Below are positions 16,567 to 25,013 of a stretch of 35,922 bases of DNA, one piece after another (the first letter of the stretch is position 1; each line of letters starts with the position of its first letter). The position numbers and the translations under genes are program-made. The notes under the pieces are model-generated. The model was not told the origin of the DNA and ran no database searches. It worked only from the letters and a program-made list of their open reading frames with translations. This stretch comes from Candidatus Woesearchaeota archaeon (GTDB lineage Archaea; Nanobdellota; Nanobdellia; Woesearchaeales; UBA525), in contig JAPPOH010000007.1 in the NCBI GenBank assembly GCA_028818155.1, positions 1 through 35,922 of the forward strand, read 5' to 3'.

Positions 16567-16952
16567 ATGACTGCCATGGCCCCAACAGTCCAAGACATCA
16601 TGACAACACCTGTCGTCACAATCGCACCAACAGACTCTGCACTGAAAGCAGCATGTACGATCTTGAATCGTTCGGTGAGTGCAGTTCCTGTTGTCCAAGA
16701 CAACACGCTACTCGGCATCATCGCAGAGCATGATCTCATACAGAAGATTGTCTGCACGGGCAAGCAATCCAATATCGTTCGAGCAGCAGACATTATGTCC
16801 GTGGCCGTCATCACAGGAACCCCTGACATGACACACAGGAAGCAGCATCACTGCTTGTTAAAAAAAACATTAAGCGCCTGCCCGTCTGCAAAGATGGACA
16901 GCTTCTTGGTATCGTGACGCAGACAGACCTTGTGAAGTCGATTGCTGAGTAA
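16567..16952 (+). pseudogene. CBS-domain protein gene with a -1 frameshift
   Basis: The first part encodes a CBS motif (VQDIMTTPVVTIAPTDSALKAA, then AVPVVQDNTLLGIIAEHDL) and the start of a second (AADIMSVAVITG). Near 16831-16840 the frame is lost. In the -1 register the sequence continues EAASLLVKKNIKRLPVCKDGQLLGIVTQTDLVKSIAE to a stop at 16950-16952, completing the second CBS. One missing base in ACACACAGGA explains it. CBS pairs bind adenosyl nucleotides and regulate partners. Start is 16567 or, from the TATA spacing, 16576. Either a recent mutation or an assembly error. Confidence 0.8.
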
Positions 16953-16983
16953 CAGTTATAATACTCACCGTACTCCTAGCGGC

Positions 16984-17712
16984 ATGCAGCCTGCAGAGAT
17001 ATTCAAGAAGAAGCTTGCGCATGTGCGCGGGTGGGGTAAACTTGCCGTAGACGATGCAGAATTGTTTGTTGATTTTGCACGCATACACGAACAATCAGGC
17101 AATTCGATCAAAGCGAAAGACGACATTTTATACCCTGAACGCTTCAGCGGGTTTGCTCGTGCATCAGCGCGTCACCCGCACGTGCAATATTTTGAAAGGG
17201 GAGACTTACGCTATGAGCAAGAAGGGGATAACTCCGATCCGTTGGGAGAGGGACTCATCTATAAGCGAATGCAATGGCACGATGGCCCGTTCACCATAAC
17301 AGAAGATTATGGCGCGCCCACCTGCGCTCTCAGACCTGCAGAGCACTGGGGCGTACACACTGCGCGCGATGCACTCTTCACAGGACTTGATGAACCCCCC
17401 CTCAATCACAGACAGCGCAAGGCAAGATATACACTGGGAAATGGGTTCTATGTAGAAGCGACACAGTGGCAAAAGATCATTTCACACAAAGGAAAAGTTC
17501 GAGGAAAAGAAACAGTATTATTGACCATCTACCTTGCGAGCATTGGGCTCGTGTCGCTTGCTTTCAGTATACTTTTAGCCCATGAATCTTATGTCAACAG
17601 TTGGACATCTTCGTGTAGTAGAATAGCCCCGCGCGGATTCGAACCGCGGTCACCAGCTCTCTTCGACGTGCCGTCGCTGGATTCGTTGGCACGACTCCAA
17701 AGGCTGGTATGA
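16984..17712 (+). CDS. Hypothetical C-terminally anchored protein reading into an antisense tRNA
   Basis: 242 residues from the ATG at 16984 (TATA GTTATAATAC, 16955-16964, leaderless spacing). Soluble region of about 175 residues, then one hydrophobic helix (ETVLLTIYLASIGLVSLAFS, about 176-199). The last 29 residues (from about 214) are encoded opposite tRNA-Gln(UUG), giving the familiar tRNA-antisense peptide RIAPRGFEPRSPAL. The native stop may have been lost or the tail may be genuine. Not recognised otherwise. Confidence 0.6.
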   Translation: MQPAEIFKKKLAHVRGWGKLAVDDAELFVDFARIHEQSGNSIKAKDDILYPERFSGFARASARHPHVQYFERGDLRYEQEGDNSDPLGEGLIYKRMQWHDGPFTITEDYGAPTCALRPAEHWGVHTARDALFTGLDEPPLNHRQRKARYTLGNGFYVEATQWQKIISHKGKVRGKETVLLTIYLASIGLVSLAFSILLAHESYVNSWTSSCSRIAPRGFEPRSPALFDVPSLDSLARLQRLV

Positions 17713-17734
17713 TTGGCCACTACACTACGGGGCT
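17624..17734 (-). tRNA. tRNA-Gln(UUG) with a 38-nt intron
   Basis: Minus strand: acceptor AGCCCCG/CGGGGCT with discriminator A; D arm as in the first tRNA; T arm CGCGG-TTCGAAT-CCGCG; anticodon stem CCAGC/GCTGG. Removing 17659-17696 leaves loop CTTTGGA with anticodon TTG and a 73-nt tRNA. The intron is at 37/38. The precursor forms a canonical bulge-helix-bulge: 4-bp CTTT/GAAG between bulges GGA and AGA, with a CGTGCC/GGCACG intron helix. Confidence 0.93.
17659..17696 (-). other. tRNA-Gln(UUG) intron (38 nt, canonical 37/38)
   Basis: Cleavage in the bulges (GG|A and AG|A) removes 38 nt and leaves a perfect anticodon arm. The inner helix CGTGCC/GGCACG is visible. The splice would be made by the archaeal tRNA-splicing endonuclease. 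Confidence 0.85.
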
Positions 17735-17767
17735 GTACTCGTCTAGAATTCTCGAATGTTTAAAAAA

Positions 17768-18475
17768 CTACTTATCTCGAGGAGAAGTCTCGAAATAGTC
17801 AGGATCATCTCGCAAGGTCCGCTTCTTGAGTGCATCAAGGCACATACCATAGTATTCTGTGTCATAGATCTCTTCGCACACATTCAGTACGTGCAGTTGA
17901 TACGCAAGGTTCACGAAACAGAGCCCATACCATTCTTCATTCGTGATGCGCTTGCACACACTGATATCTTCCAAGTCTGATGCGATAAAGAAGTAGCATC
18001 GTGCTTGGTTCACGTCATCATCAACGAACGCACACGCATCCGGGTCACGCGTAACGAGCGCGATATCATAAACACACTCGTCACCGTACACTGTATTCAC
18101 CATCTCATCGCAGAGTGCTGCATCCGAGGTGTTCTGTGCAATTGCGAAGAGACAGCCGTCTCGTGCTTGATCATAGTCGATTGCCTTGCATGTCCTCGTA
18201 TCACGCTGCAAGACAGTAACGTCAGCAACGCAGTGCGCCATCGTTCGTTCATCCAAAATGCCTTGGCATGGCGTTGTACTTTCCATCGCTTTCGCTGTAT
18301 CCGTATAGCACCACGCTTGCAGTTTCTCATCCCCTATTAATGTACAGAGCTTTGCGTTCTGTTCCTGGGCAGCAGTTGTCACAATACATGTATCGTGGTT
18401 ACTCGCCCCCGTACATGGGTCTTCGACAGCACATGCTGCGATGAGGAGCAGGCCGAGGAGTACGAGATATCGCAT
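17768..18475 (-). CDS. Secreted lipoprotein with Cys-pair repeats
   Basis: 235 residues from the ATG at 18475, chosen because TATA (CTATAAAC, 18496-18503) is 26 bp upstream and because this start places the signal peptide MRYLVLLGLLLIAAC at the N terminus, with lipobox Cys at residue 15. The mature protein is a run of roughly 30-residue units, each with spaced cysteines around aromatic or hydrophobic residues (AWCYTDTAKAM, DGCLFAIAQ, DECVYDIALV, ARCYFFIASDL, GLCFVNLAYQL). This implies an all-helical, disulfide- or metal-stabilised solenoid outside the cell. Function unknown. Confidence 0.75.
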   Translation of the reverse strand: MRYLVLLGLLLIAACAVEDPCTGASNHDTCIVTTAAQEQNAKLCTLIGDEKLQAWCYTDTAKAMESTTPCQGILDERTMAHCVADVTVLQRDTRTCKAIDYDQARDGCLFAIAQNTSDAALCDEMVNTVYGDECVYDIALVTRDPDACAFVDDDVNQARCYFFIASDLEDISVCKRITNEEWYGLCFVNLAYQLHVLNVCEEIYDTEYYGMCLDALKKRTLRDDPDYFETSPRDK

Positions 18476-18542
18476 GCGCTGTGGCAGTGCACGTCGTTTA
18501 TAGACATTTGTTTTCACTTATGAATGGCTACAAATGGAAATC

Positions 18543-18582
18543 TTTATAAATGATCCAGTGAACCCATGTAGTGAATGGAGGA
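18543..18582 (+). promoter_or_regulatory. Promoter and ribosome-binding site of the cadherin-like lipoprotein gene
   Basis: TATA TTTATAAAT at 18543-18551, then a GGAGG Shine-Dalgarno at 18577-18581 placed about 8 nt before the ATG at 18590. The ribosome site decides that start over an in-frame ATG at 18575. This is one of the few leadered genes in the window. Confidence 0.6.
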
Positions 18583-18589
18583 GTACACT

Positions 18590-19726
18590 ATGCGACACAT
18601 ACTCACAATCATCTGTTTACTGACACTAGCATCATGCGTTCCGTTTGGGGACCGCGTTCTTGGCGACATTACTCTCGGAAGCCAAGAAGAACCGCTCGAC
18701 GAAGAAGCTCGCTTCACTGTCGAAGGCACAGAGGGAGACCTCATTGTGCTGTACCCGCAAGCAGAAGACCCAGACGATGATGATGTCACATACACATTCG
18801 CAACTCCATTCGATGACAAAGGCCAATGGCAAACACAACTTGGCGATGAAGGCACATACTATACAACAGTAACTGCCGACGACAGCCGAGGCGGGTTCGC
18901 AACAGAAACTGTTGAAGTGCTCGTACACCACAAGAACAGAAAGCCAGTCATTGACTGTCAACAGCACATCGTCATCACAGAAGGCGAGCGCGTTGACCTC
19001 TACGATTACTGTACAATCACCGATGAAGATACAGCAGACTTGCGTGTCGCGTTCACCGGTTGGATGAACAGCCACGCACGACAGACAGGCTACGATGACG
19101 AAGGCGCACACGAAGTAACAATCCACGCAAGCGACTTCGCAGATGACGAACCACTCACCACAGAGAAGGATATCATCACGATCGTCGTCCAGAATGCGAA
19201 CAGACCACCTGAGTTCAACAACTTTCCAGAGCTCGTTGCAGCAACAGAGAATGATGTTGTAACACTCCCACTTGGAGAGATCACCGATCCTGACGGAGAT
19301 AAAGTCCGCGTGACCTTCAGTGATCCATTCGGCAAGAACGGCGTCTGGAAGACAGAAGTCGGGGATGCAGGCGTCTACGATGTTGATGTCGTCGCGTCAG
19401 ACGGCACAGACAGTGTGAAGAAGACGGTTCGCGTGAACCTTGGCTTCCTCAACACCAAACCAACAGTCAAGCCGATCGCAGACATCGTTGTCAGCGAAGG
19501 TGAGCTCGTCGAGATCCCTGTCGAGGCATTCGATAGAGAATCTGAAGATCTCTACGTGCAGATCAGCGGTTGGATGGACACAGTAAGCTACCAGACGACA
19601 TATGATGATGCTGGCGAGTACACGGTGAAAGTGACCGTCTCGGACGGAAGTCTTGAGGAGTCACAGGTCGTGAACGTCATCGTTGAAGATCGTAACAGGC
19701 CACCCTATTTCACAGTGCCTGCTTAA
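18590..19726 (+). CDS. Lipoprotein with cadherin/Ig-like repeats
   Basis: 378 residues. Signal peptide MRHILTIICLLTLASC with lipobox LASC. The exported part is acidic and built from four beta-sandwich-like repeats of about 90 residues, linked by motifs such as NRKPVIDC, NRPPEFNNFP, NTKPTVKPI and RNRPPYF, with DAGxYxVxVxxSDG strands (GVYDVDVVASDGT, GEYTVKVTVSDGS) as in bacterial cadherin-like and PKD-like repeats that can bind Ca2+. Probably a surface adhesion or structural protein. The repeat identity is by pattern only. Confidence 0.78.
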   Translation: MRHILTIICLLTLASCVPFGDRVLGDITLGSQEEPLDEEARFTVEGTEGDLIVLYPQAEDPDDDDVTYTFATPFDDKGQWQTQLGDEGTYYTTVTADDSRGGFATETVEVLVHHKNRKPVIDCQQHIVITEGERVDLYDYCTITDEDTADLRVAFTGWMNSHARQTGYDDEGAHEVTIHASDFADDEPLTTEKDIITIVVQNANRPPEFNNFPELVAATENDVVTLPLGEITDPDGDKVRVTFSDPFGKNGVWKTEVGDAGVYDVDVVASDGTDSVKKTVRVNLGFLNTKPTVKPIADIVVSEGELVEIPVEAFDRESEDLYVQISGWMDTVSYQTTYDDAGEYTVKVTVSDGSLEESQVVNVIVEDRNRPPYFTVPA

Positions 19727-19744
19727 TTTTTTCTTTTTCCTTTT
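19727..19744 (+). terminator. T-rich terminator after the cadherin-like gene
   Basis: A run of T-rich sequence (TTTTTTCTTTTTCC) begins directly after the stop codon, typical of archaeal termination. No hairpin. Confidence 0.5.
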
Positions 19745-19825
19745 AAAGTAATTATCAGAAAGCTTATAAATACAAAGCCGCCCACTCCTCTTGTAAATCA
19801 GAATAACCTAAGGGGGTTTATCCAC

Positions 19826-20470
19826 ATGAAGTACTTGATTGCAATCGTACTAGCGGTGTTGGTCGTGTTCGCGGCTGGCTGTAACAAAGAGCCAGAAGCA
19901 GCGCCTGCACCTGCACCCGCTCCAGCCCCAGCGCCGGAGCCAGCACCAGCCCCAGTTGAAGAAGAGGTCGAGGAAGTAGATCCAGATGCCCCTCCACAAG
20001 CTGAGGCTGCAACAGAAGAAGTCACGGATGAAGACGTGCAGACCAGAGAGTTCTTCGGTGAGAAGATTGGTGACGCAGTTATCACTGCAGAAGATGTCAC
20101 CTGCGACAAGGAGAACAGGAAGCTGACATTCACCTTCCGAAACCTAGATCCTGAGGGACTCACATGGCAGCTCGGCGGTCACACACCGTTGATTCAGCCA
20201 AAGCACCTCGCGCCAATCGAAGTACTCTTGAACCAGTACTCCGTGAACAAGCGTACGTACTTTAGTGAAGGCGAAAAGCTCTTCGGTCCAAATGACAACT
20301 TCCCAGACAACTGTGGTGGCGTCAAGGAACTCGCTCCTGGTGATGAAGTGACATGTACACTCGTGCCAGTCGTGCTCCGAGAACCAACAGACCTTGGTGG
20401 CGTGAATGATCTTATGATCAACGGCCCAGGGACGGAAGCTGACGGCGAAGTGCGCTTCTCGTGCGACTAA
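19826..20470 (+). CDS. Lipoprotein with Ala-Pro linker
   Basis: 214 residues. Signal peptide with lipobox FAAGC (Cys19), then a repetitive Ala-Pro stretch (about 25-44), an acidic stretch (EEEVEEVDPD) and a globular domain of about 150 residues with three cysteines. The linker would hold the domain off the membrane. TATA CTTATAAATA (19763-19772) gives a leader of about 33 nt containing AGGGGG before the ATG. The domain is not recognised; strands such as KLTFTFRNLD suggest a beta sandwich. Confidence 0.78.
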   Translation: MKYLIAIVLAVLVVFAAGCNKEPEAAPAPAPAPAPAPEPAPAPVEEEVEEVDPDAPPQAEAATEEVTDEDVQTREFFGEKIGDAVITAEDVTCDKENRKLTFTFRNLDPEGLTWQLGGHTPLIQPKHLAPIEVLLNQYSVNKRTYFSEGEKLFGPNDNFPDNCGGVKELAPGDEVTCTLVPVVLREPTDLGGVNDLMINGPGTEADGEVRFSCD

Positions 20471-20502
20471 GTCTTCTCTTTTTCCTTCTTTTCCTTCTCT
20501 CA
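20471..20502 (+). terminator. T/C-rich tract after the lipoprotein gene
   Basis: CTTCTCTTTTTCCTTCTTTTCC follows the stop at 20470. T-rich tracts end archaeal transcripts. It also lies in the 51-bp gap before the PEBP gene, so read-through to that gene is possible. Confidence 0.4.
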
Positions 20503-20521
20503 AAACCTAGAGGAACCACAT

Positions 20522-20974
20522 ATGCCACTCACACTCACAAGTATGTTTAACCACAACGAGGACATCGATACGAAGTACACCTGCCAAGGTGCTGACGTGA
20601 GTCCACCACTCGCAATCGCGAACGTACCACTCAGCGCAAAATCACTGGTGCTTCTCGTCGATGACCCTGACGCGCCAGATCCCGAACACCCAGAGGTCGT
20701 GTGGGATCATTGGGTTCTCTTTAATATTCCACCAGACACCACATCTATCCCTGAGGGCGAGTCTCTCGGCATTACCGGCAAGAACTCCTGGGGGAAGAAT
20801 AAGTATGGTGGCCCCTGCCCACCGACAGGGAAGCACAGGTATTTCTTCAAGCTCTACGCACTGGACACGGAGCTGACACTGCGCAAAAGTGCTACGAAAG
20901 CAGCGGTCGAGGCTGCAATGGACGGGCACGTGCTTGAGAAAACGGAACTCATCGGCCTCTACGAGAAATCATGA
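20522..20974 (+). CDS. YbhB/YbcL-family (PEBP, Raf-kinase-inhibitor-like) protein
   Basis: 150 residues, the usual size. The ligand-site motifs are YTCQGADVSPPLAI, VDDPDAPD, the DHWVLFNIP segment and GPCPPTGKHRYFFKLYALD. The family binds phosphate-type ligands; its prokaryotic role is not established. Start supported by AGAGGA about 10 nt before ATG. The 3' end overlaps the convergent gene by 6 nt. Confidence 0.92.
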   Translation: MPLTLTSMFNHNEDIDTKYTCQGADVSPPLAIANVPLSAKSLVLLVDDPDAPDPEHPEVVWDHWVLFNIPPDTTSIPEGESLGITGKNSWGKNKYGGPCPPTGKHRYFFKLYALDTELTLRKSATKAAVEAAMDGHVLEKTELIGLYEKS

Positions 20975-21505
20975 GGCAAGATTGCCTGAGAACACGAATT
21001 CGTCCTCTGCCTTGTGCACGAGACGAATATTGCCGAACGTATGCTCTTCTCGCTCAAGGACTCGCCGCAGTAGTGCGAGCGGTTGCGCGAAATCACGGGC
21101 TTCATCAACGATATGGTGACGCTTTGCCGTGCTAATGATCACTTGTGTCCCGAGTCCGATGGACTTTACAATGACCGTAGCAGGCTCACCAGTGCGAGGT
21201 TGCGACGTGATGCAGCCACCTGCACCACAACCGTACAGGTCTCCTGTGAAGTGCATGACATCCTCACCATGATGCGTCGAGAGATGCGCGATGTACCAAC
21301 CATTTTGCTCGAGAAACCCCTCTAAGTGCTCGAGGAGCGTTCCGCTCTGCGGTACGATGCTTTTTGCAAGCAGTGCTGTGTCGCTTTCCATGTGCAGCGT
21401 CACATCATCTTCTTCTCGTGTCACCGTCCCGACGACACAGCATGACGCCTGATCGTCGTTGCGTGTAACTAGTTCTTTTTCTGTCGCTCGACGTAGTTCC
21501 CCCAT
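20969..21505 (-). CDS. Hypothetical protein with CGAGGC motif
   Basis: 178 residues, soluble, not recognised. Contains GDLYGCGAGGCITSQPRTGEP near residue 95, a Gly/Cys turn that could be a metal or ligand site. The C-terminal half (KSIGLGTQVIISTAKRHHIVDEARDFAQPLALLRRVL) is alpha/beta. TATA CTTAAATAAAA (about 21527-21537) fits a leaderless start at 21505. Confidence 0.6.
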   Translation of the reverse strand: MGELRRATEKELVTRNDDQASCCVVGTVTREEDDVTLHMESDTALLAKSIVPQSGTLLEHLEGFLEQNGWYIAHLSTHHGEDVMHFTGDLYGCGAGGCITSQPRTGEPATVIVKSIGLGTQVIISTAKRHHIVDEARDFAQPLALLRRVLEREEHTFGNIRLVHKAEDEFVFSGNLAS

Positions 21506-21619
21506 AAAAGACGGAAGGAGGGGTCTTTTTATTTAAGTACTCAGCAGATTTTCACGCAAAAAGTACTTTTCTAGAAGAAAAAGAAGAAAATTAATAAATA
21601 CAGTGCGTATTCTCGCCAT

Positions 21620-22570
21620 ATGCAGCTCGATAAAGTGGACAAGAAAATTCTCGCTGCGCTCGTGCAGAATGCACGACAACCGATGAATCGCATTGCCAAG
21701 AATGCTAGCGTGTCGAAGAGCACAGTCCTCTACCGCATCAAGAAACTCGAGGAACATGGCATCATCACAGGCTACAAGACACTCATTAACTACGACATGT
21801 TTGGCACGATGTACGGGCGAGCACAGTTCAAACTCAGCAATGTGTCCACCGAACAACAACAAGCAATTATAGGTGAGTTGCAACGAGTGCAGGCAATAGA
21901 CTGGCTTGCAACAACACAAGGCATCGCAGATATTGCATGCACTATCTCCACAGATTCTTTCACCGATATGGCACGAATACTGGGCGAGATACAGGCGAAA
22001 ATAGGGAAGAAGATAAAATCACAGGAAGTGAGTTTCGGCTACAAAGTCTACCACTGTGCACCAAATGTTATTCTGCCCACATTCATAGAGCCCATCACAC
22101 GCACCTACAGCGGCAAGCAACAAGAAACGCAAGCATTTGACCGCGAGCTGCTCGCTTCGCTGGAAAAAAATGCAACACAATCAATTCTCTCACTCGCACA
22201 ACAGCTCAATGTTTCAACGAAACGCGTTATGGCACATAAGAAACACCTCGAAGAGGCCAATGTTATTCGCAGGTACACTGTGGAACTCGATACGAACAAG
22301 CTCGGATACGAAACGTACCATATTTTCTGGACGTTCAACGAATTTTCACCACAGCACATCGAGCAGTTCATCCAGCACCTGGCACTCCTGCCCGAAACAA
22401 TCTACATCACACAAGCGCACGGACGAGCAAATCTTGAATGCGAGTTTCTCGTGCCAAACCAGCGAAAACTCTATGCTCTTGTAGAGCAACTGAAGCACCA
22501 GTTTCCCAAGCTTATCAGTGACTATGAGTATTTTCTTACGTATCGAGTCTACAAAACTCAACGTGCCTGA
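21620..22570 (+). CDS. Lrp/AsnC-type transcription regulator with two HTH modules
   Basis: 316 residues, about twice a normal Lrp. The first module has the classic helix-turn-helix (LDKVDKKILAALVQNARQPM, NRIAKNASVSKSTVLYRIKKLEEHGIITGY) followed by a ligand-domain-sized region. The second begins at about residue 173 (FDRELLASLEKNATQSILSLAQQLNVSTKRVMAHKKHLEEANVI) and again has a C-terminal domain. A two-module Lrp may bind asymmetric sites. TATA TTAATAAATA (21591-21600) fits a leaderless start. Target genes unknown. Confidence 0.88.
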   Translation: MQLDKVDKKILAALVQNARQPMNRIAKNASVSKSTVLYRIKKLEEHGIITGYKTLINYDMFGTMYGRAQFKLSNVSTEQQQAIIGELQRVQAIDWLATTQGIADIACTISTDSFTDMARILGEIQAKIGKKIKSQEVSFGYKVYHCAPNVILPTFIEPITRTYSGKQQETQAFDRELLASLEKNATQSILSLAQQLNVSTKRVMAHKKHLEEANVIRRYTVELDTNKLGYETYHIFWTFNEFSPQHIEQFIQHLALLPETIYITQAHGRANLECEFLVPNQRKLYALVEQLKHQFPKLISDYEYFLTYRVYKTQRA

Positions 22571-23874
22571 GGCAAGAACGCAACCGCCTCTGCATTCTCA
22601 TTAATGAGAGGTGCGCCTGTACGCTCCACAAGTGTTGGAACAGTTGTCCCTCGACCATATCTCCTCGATTTCAAGAATCCTGCTTTCGTATCTGGGCGGA
22701 CAGCCACAGGATTAGAACCATAGTGATCGAATAACCTGTATGCTTCTGGGAATTGAATACCCATTTCCACTACAGAGGAATCTGCATACCTGCCTAGCAC
22801 CCGCTCCGTCCGAGCGAACTGGTCGACAGAACCTGGTTCCAGAAGTAGTATTTCTCCTGCGAGATGATCAACAACCTCGTTTCCTACGCCATAAAATCTA
22901 TCGGTCGTTCGCGATGTCGTTGTTGGTGCGTCAACATATCCTATTTGTCTTGGTCCCAGTGACTGTACGAACGTTCGTAGCAGGCCTTCGAAATCTCCGT
23001 GACTCATTGTTGGCGCAGCGCCACTCAGTATGAAGAGCGATCCCTCTGGTGCATCATGAATCATTTTCTGTAGCCGAGGTTTGTTGAGGTATTGATGGAC
23101 ATACACGCATTTGTTTTCCGGATCACGAGGGCCAGAAAAAATGCTGTGGAGTTGGAGGCTCAACTGCGCTGCCTCAACATACCATCGCTGGAACTTCCCA
23201 TATCTCGTTTCAAGCGCATCCATCATCTGCGTTTCTCGGCCTCCCGTCCCTGCGAACATTGCATACACGCGAGTGATGCCACCTGCAGTTTTTTCTACGA
23301 GCGGATCAATACATCCTTTTGCAACCGTGTCGTAGAAGAGATTTTGCAGCGACGGTCCAAGCGTGTATGTTCGCTTGCCCGTTGCCTTCCCCAGCGCCAC
23401 TGCACCTCCGACTGATGCAGAGTATGCTGTTCTCATGAGTGTGTCAAGACCGAAATGGCGTGCACGTCCCCCACCACTTTCTTTAAACTGTCTGTGTACC
23501 TTGCTACGCAGCCCCAGCAGCCGTTCCGCACGTACTACGTGTCCTGGTAAGCTCTCAAAATCTTCATGGGGGAGCGGTCTACCTTGCTCTATTCTTCCTG
23601 CGACTTCTCGAAGGTATTCCTTTTTTCTTCTCGGAGTTCCTGGTGGAAGCAGCTGTGTGAACGAGTTCGGCGAAACTTTTCCTGGTTCTATACACGCATG
23701 TGCTCTGAAACTCTGAAGGCTTAGTTCTATTTCAGCAGCAAGTAACTGCTCTCGCGCTTTTGCACCCCCCTCCTGGAAGGTTTGTGAACTGCGAAGAGCG
23801 AATGGGGATTCATGCATGCCTGCAGGGACAATCCTGTGCTCATGTATCTCTGAAACAGCTGTATCGAAAGACAT
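22558..23874 (-). CDS. Hypothetical protein, possible Rossmann/methyltransferase-like C-terminal half
   Basis: 438 residues, unassigned. From about residue 200, the stretch RVYAMFAGTGGRETQMMDAL resembles a glycine-rich SAM-binding first loop, with WYVEAAQLSLQLH as a possible second strand and LFILSGAAPTMSHGDFEGLLRTF later. N-terminal half is basic and helical. Leaderless start fits TATA TTTTAAATT at about 23897-23905. Overlaps the Lrp gene 3' end by 13 nt. Catalysis is only a suggestion from pattern. Confidence 0.58.
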   Translation of the reverse strand: MSFDTAVSEIHEHRIVPAGMHESPFALRSSQTFQEGGAKAREQLLAAEIELSLQSFRAHACIEPGKVSPNSFTQLLPPGTPRRKKEYLREVAGRIEQGRPLPHEDFESLPGHVVRAERLLGLRSKVHRQFKESGGGRARHFGLDTLMRTAYSASVGGAVALGKATGKRTYTLGPSLQNLFYDTVAKGCIDPLVEKTAGGITRVYAMFAGTGGRETQMMDALETRYGKFQRWYVEAAQLSLQLHSIFSGPRDPENKCVYVHQYLNKPRLQKMIHDAPEGSLFILSGAAPTMSHGDFEGLLRTFVQSLGPRQIGYVDAPTTTSRTTDRFYGVGNEVVDHLAGEILLLEPGSVDQFARTERVLGRYADSSVVEMGIQFPEAYRLFDHYGSNPVAVRPDTKAGFLKSRRYGRGTTVPTLVERTGAPLINENAEAVAFLPQAR

Positions 23875-23960
23875 TACTCTTTAGGAGCGACATGTAATTT
23901 AAAAGTTTTCCGTGCATTTCACGTCAACAGTCTTTTAAAGCATCTCATATTCACGCTTGC

Positions 23961-24938
23961 ATGGGACAACTCCCCTTTGAGAAACGAACAACGAACACAC
24001 TGACGCGGAGCGATGCGACAACAGATAAACAGTTTGGGAGCGATCCAAGCAAACGGACAATCCCGGAACTCCTGGAGCGTGGCATCGTTGTCATTGACAA
24101 GCCAGCGGGGCCGACAAGCCATCAAGTCTCCGCATATGTACAGAAGATTCTGGGGATTACGAAATCGGGCCACTCAGGAACCTTAGATCCTGGTGTGACG
24201 GGCGTGCTGCCTTGTGCACTGGGCAAAGGCACGCGGATCGTGCAATCATTGTTGAATGCAGGAAAGGAATACATCTGTTTAATGCATCTCCACCAAGATG
24301 TTAGTGAGAAGCAACTTGCAAAAGTATTCAAACAATTCACCGGTAAGATAAGACAATTACCACCTATCATTTCTGCTGTGAAACGGCAATGGAGGTATAG
24401 AAAAATTTACTATCTTGAAATAATTGAACGTCACGGCCGGGAAGTTCTATTCAGAGTTGGCTGCCAAGCAGGAACATATATCAGAAAGCTCGTTTCAGAT
24501 ATGGGCGACGCTCTCGGCTGTGGCGCGCACATGGTCGAACTCCGAAGGTCAAAGGCGGCGAGTTTTCATGAAGAGGAAAGTGTGACACTCCAAGATCTCA
24601 CTGATGCGTTCTATTACTATGAGCAGGGAGACGAAACGCACTTGCAAAAAATCCTCTTACCATTAGAACGGGGCGTCCAACACTTGCACAAAGTGTGGGT
24701 GTTTGATACGGCAGTCAACACGTTGTGTAATGGCATGCAGCTGAAAGTGCCGGGCATCGTAAAAGTGTCAGATGAACTCCAAGTCGATGATCCTGTTGCT
24801 GTCATGACGTTGAAGGATGAATTAATTTTGGTTGGTCGTGCACAAATGACGAGCAGACAGATGCTCGGTGAACAAGGTATTGCGGTGAAGACAGAACAAG
24901 TGTTTATGCCGACTGATGTATATCCAAGGAGTGCATGA
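23961..24938 (+). CDS. cbf5: tRNA/rRNA pseudouridine synthase Cbf5
   Basis: 325 residues. Catalytic subunit of the H/ACA ribonucleoprotein, also able to modify tRNA U55. Motifs: GIVVIDKPAGPTSHQV, catalytic Asp76 in SGHSGTLDPGVTGVLP, KEYICLM, RQLPPIISAVKR, GTYIRKLVSDMGDALG. The C-terminal PUA domain (about 245-325) starts near HLHKVWVFDTAVNTLCNG. The reading frame is continuous, so the mRNA intron known in crenarchaeal cbf5 is absent here. TATA TCTTTTAAAG (23931-23940) gives a leaderless mRNA. Confidence 0.94.
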   Translation: MGQLPFEKRTTNTLTRSDATTDKQFGSDPSKRTIPELLERGIVVIDKPAGPTSHQVSAYVQKILGITKSGHSGTLDPGVTGVLPCALGKGTRIVQSLLNAGKEYICLMHLHQDVSEKQLAKVFKQFTGKIRQLPPIISAVKRQWRYRKIYYLEIIERHGREVLFRVGCQAGTYIRKLVSDMGDALGCGAHMVELRRSKAASFHEEESVTLQDLTDAFYYYEQGDETHLQKILLPLERGVQHLHKVWVFDTAVNTLCNGMQLKVPGIVKVSDELQVDDPVAVMTLKDELILVGRAQMTSRQMLGEQGIAVKTEQVFMPTDVYPRSA

Positions 24939-24964
24939 ACTCTACCTACTATATGGTACAAGTA

Positions 24965-24980
24965 TACCTGAAAACAGGTA
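24965..24980. other. Hairpin downstream of cbf5
   Basis: TACCTG-AAAA-CAGGTA forms a 6-bp perfect hairpin 27 nt after the cbf5 stop and before the insertion element. It may be a transcript 3' end structure; no T tract follows. Confidence 0.3.
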
Positions 24981-25013
24981 AACACCAGAGTTGAAACACT
25001 AAGAAATGAACCT

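Noticed and set aside
19900..19960. Tandem DNA repeat in the lipoprotein gene
   Set aside because: The GCACCCGCTCC-like repetition only reflects the Ala-Pro linker coding sequence and is in frame.
23961..24938. mRNA intron in cbf5, as known in Crenarchaeota
   Set aside because: The frame is continuous through all catalytic and PUA motifs, so there is nothing to remove.
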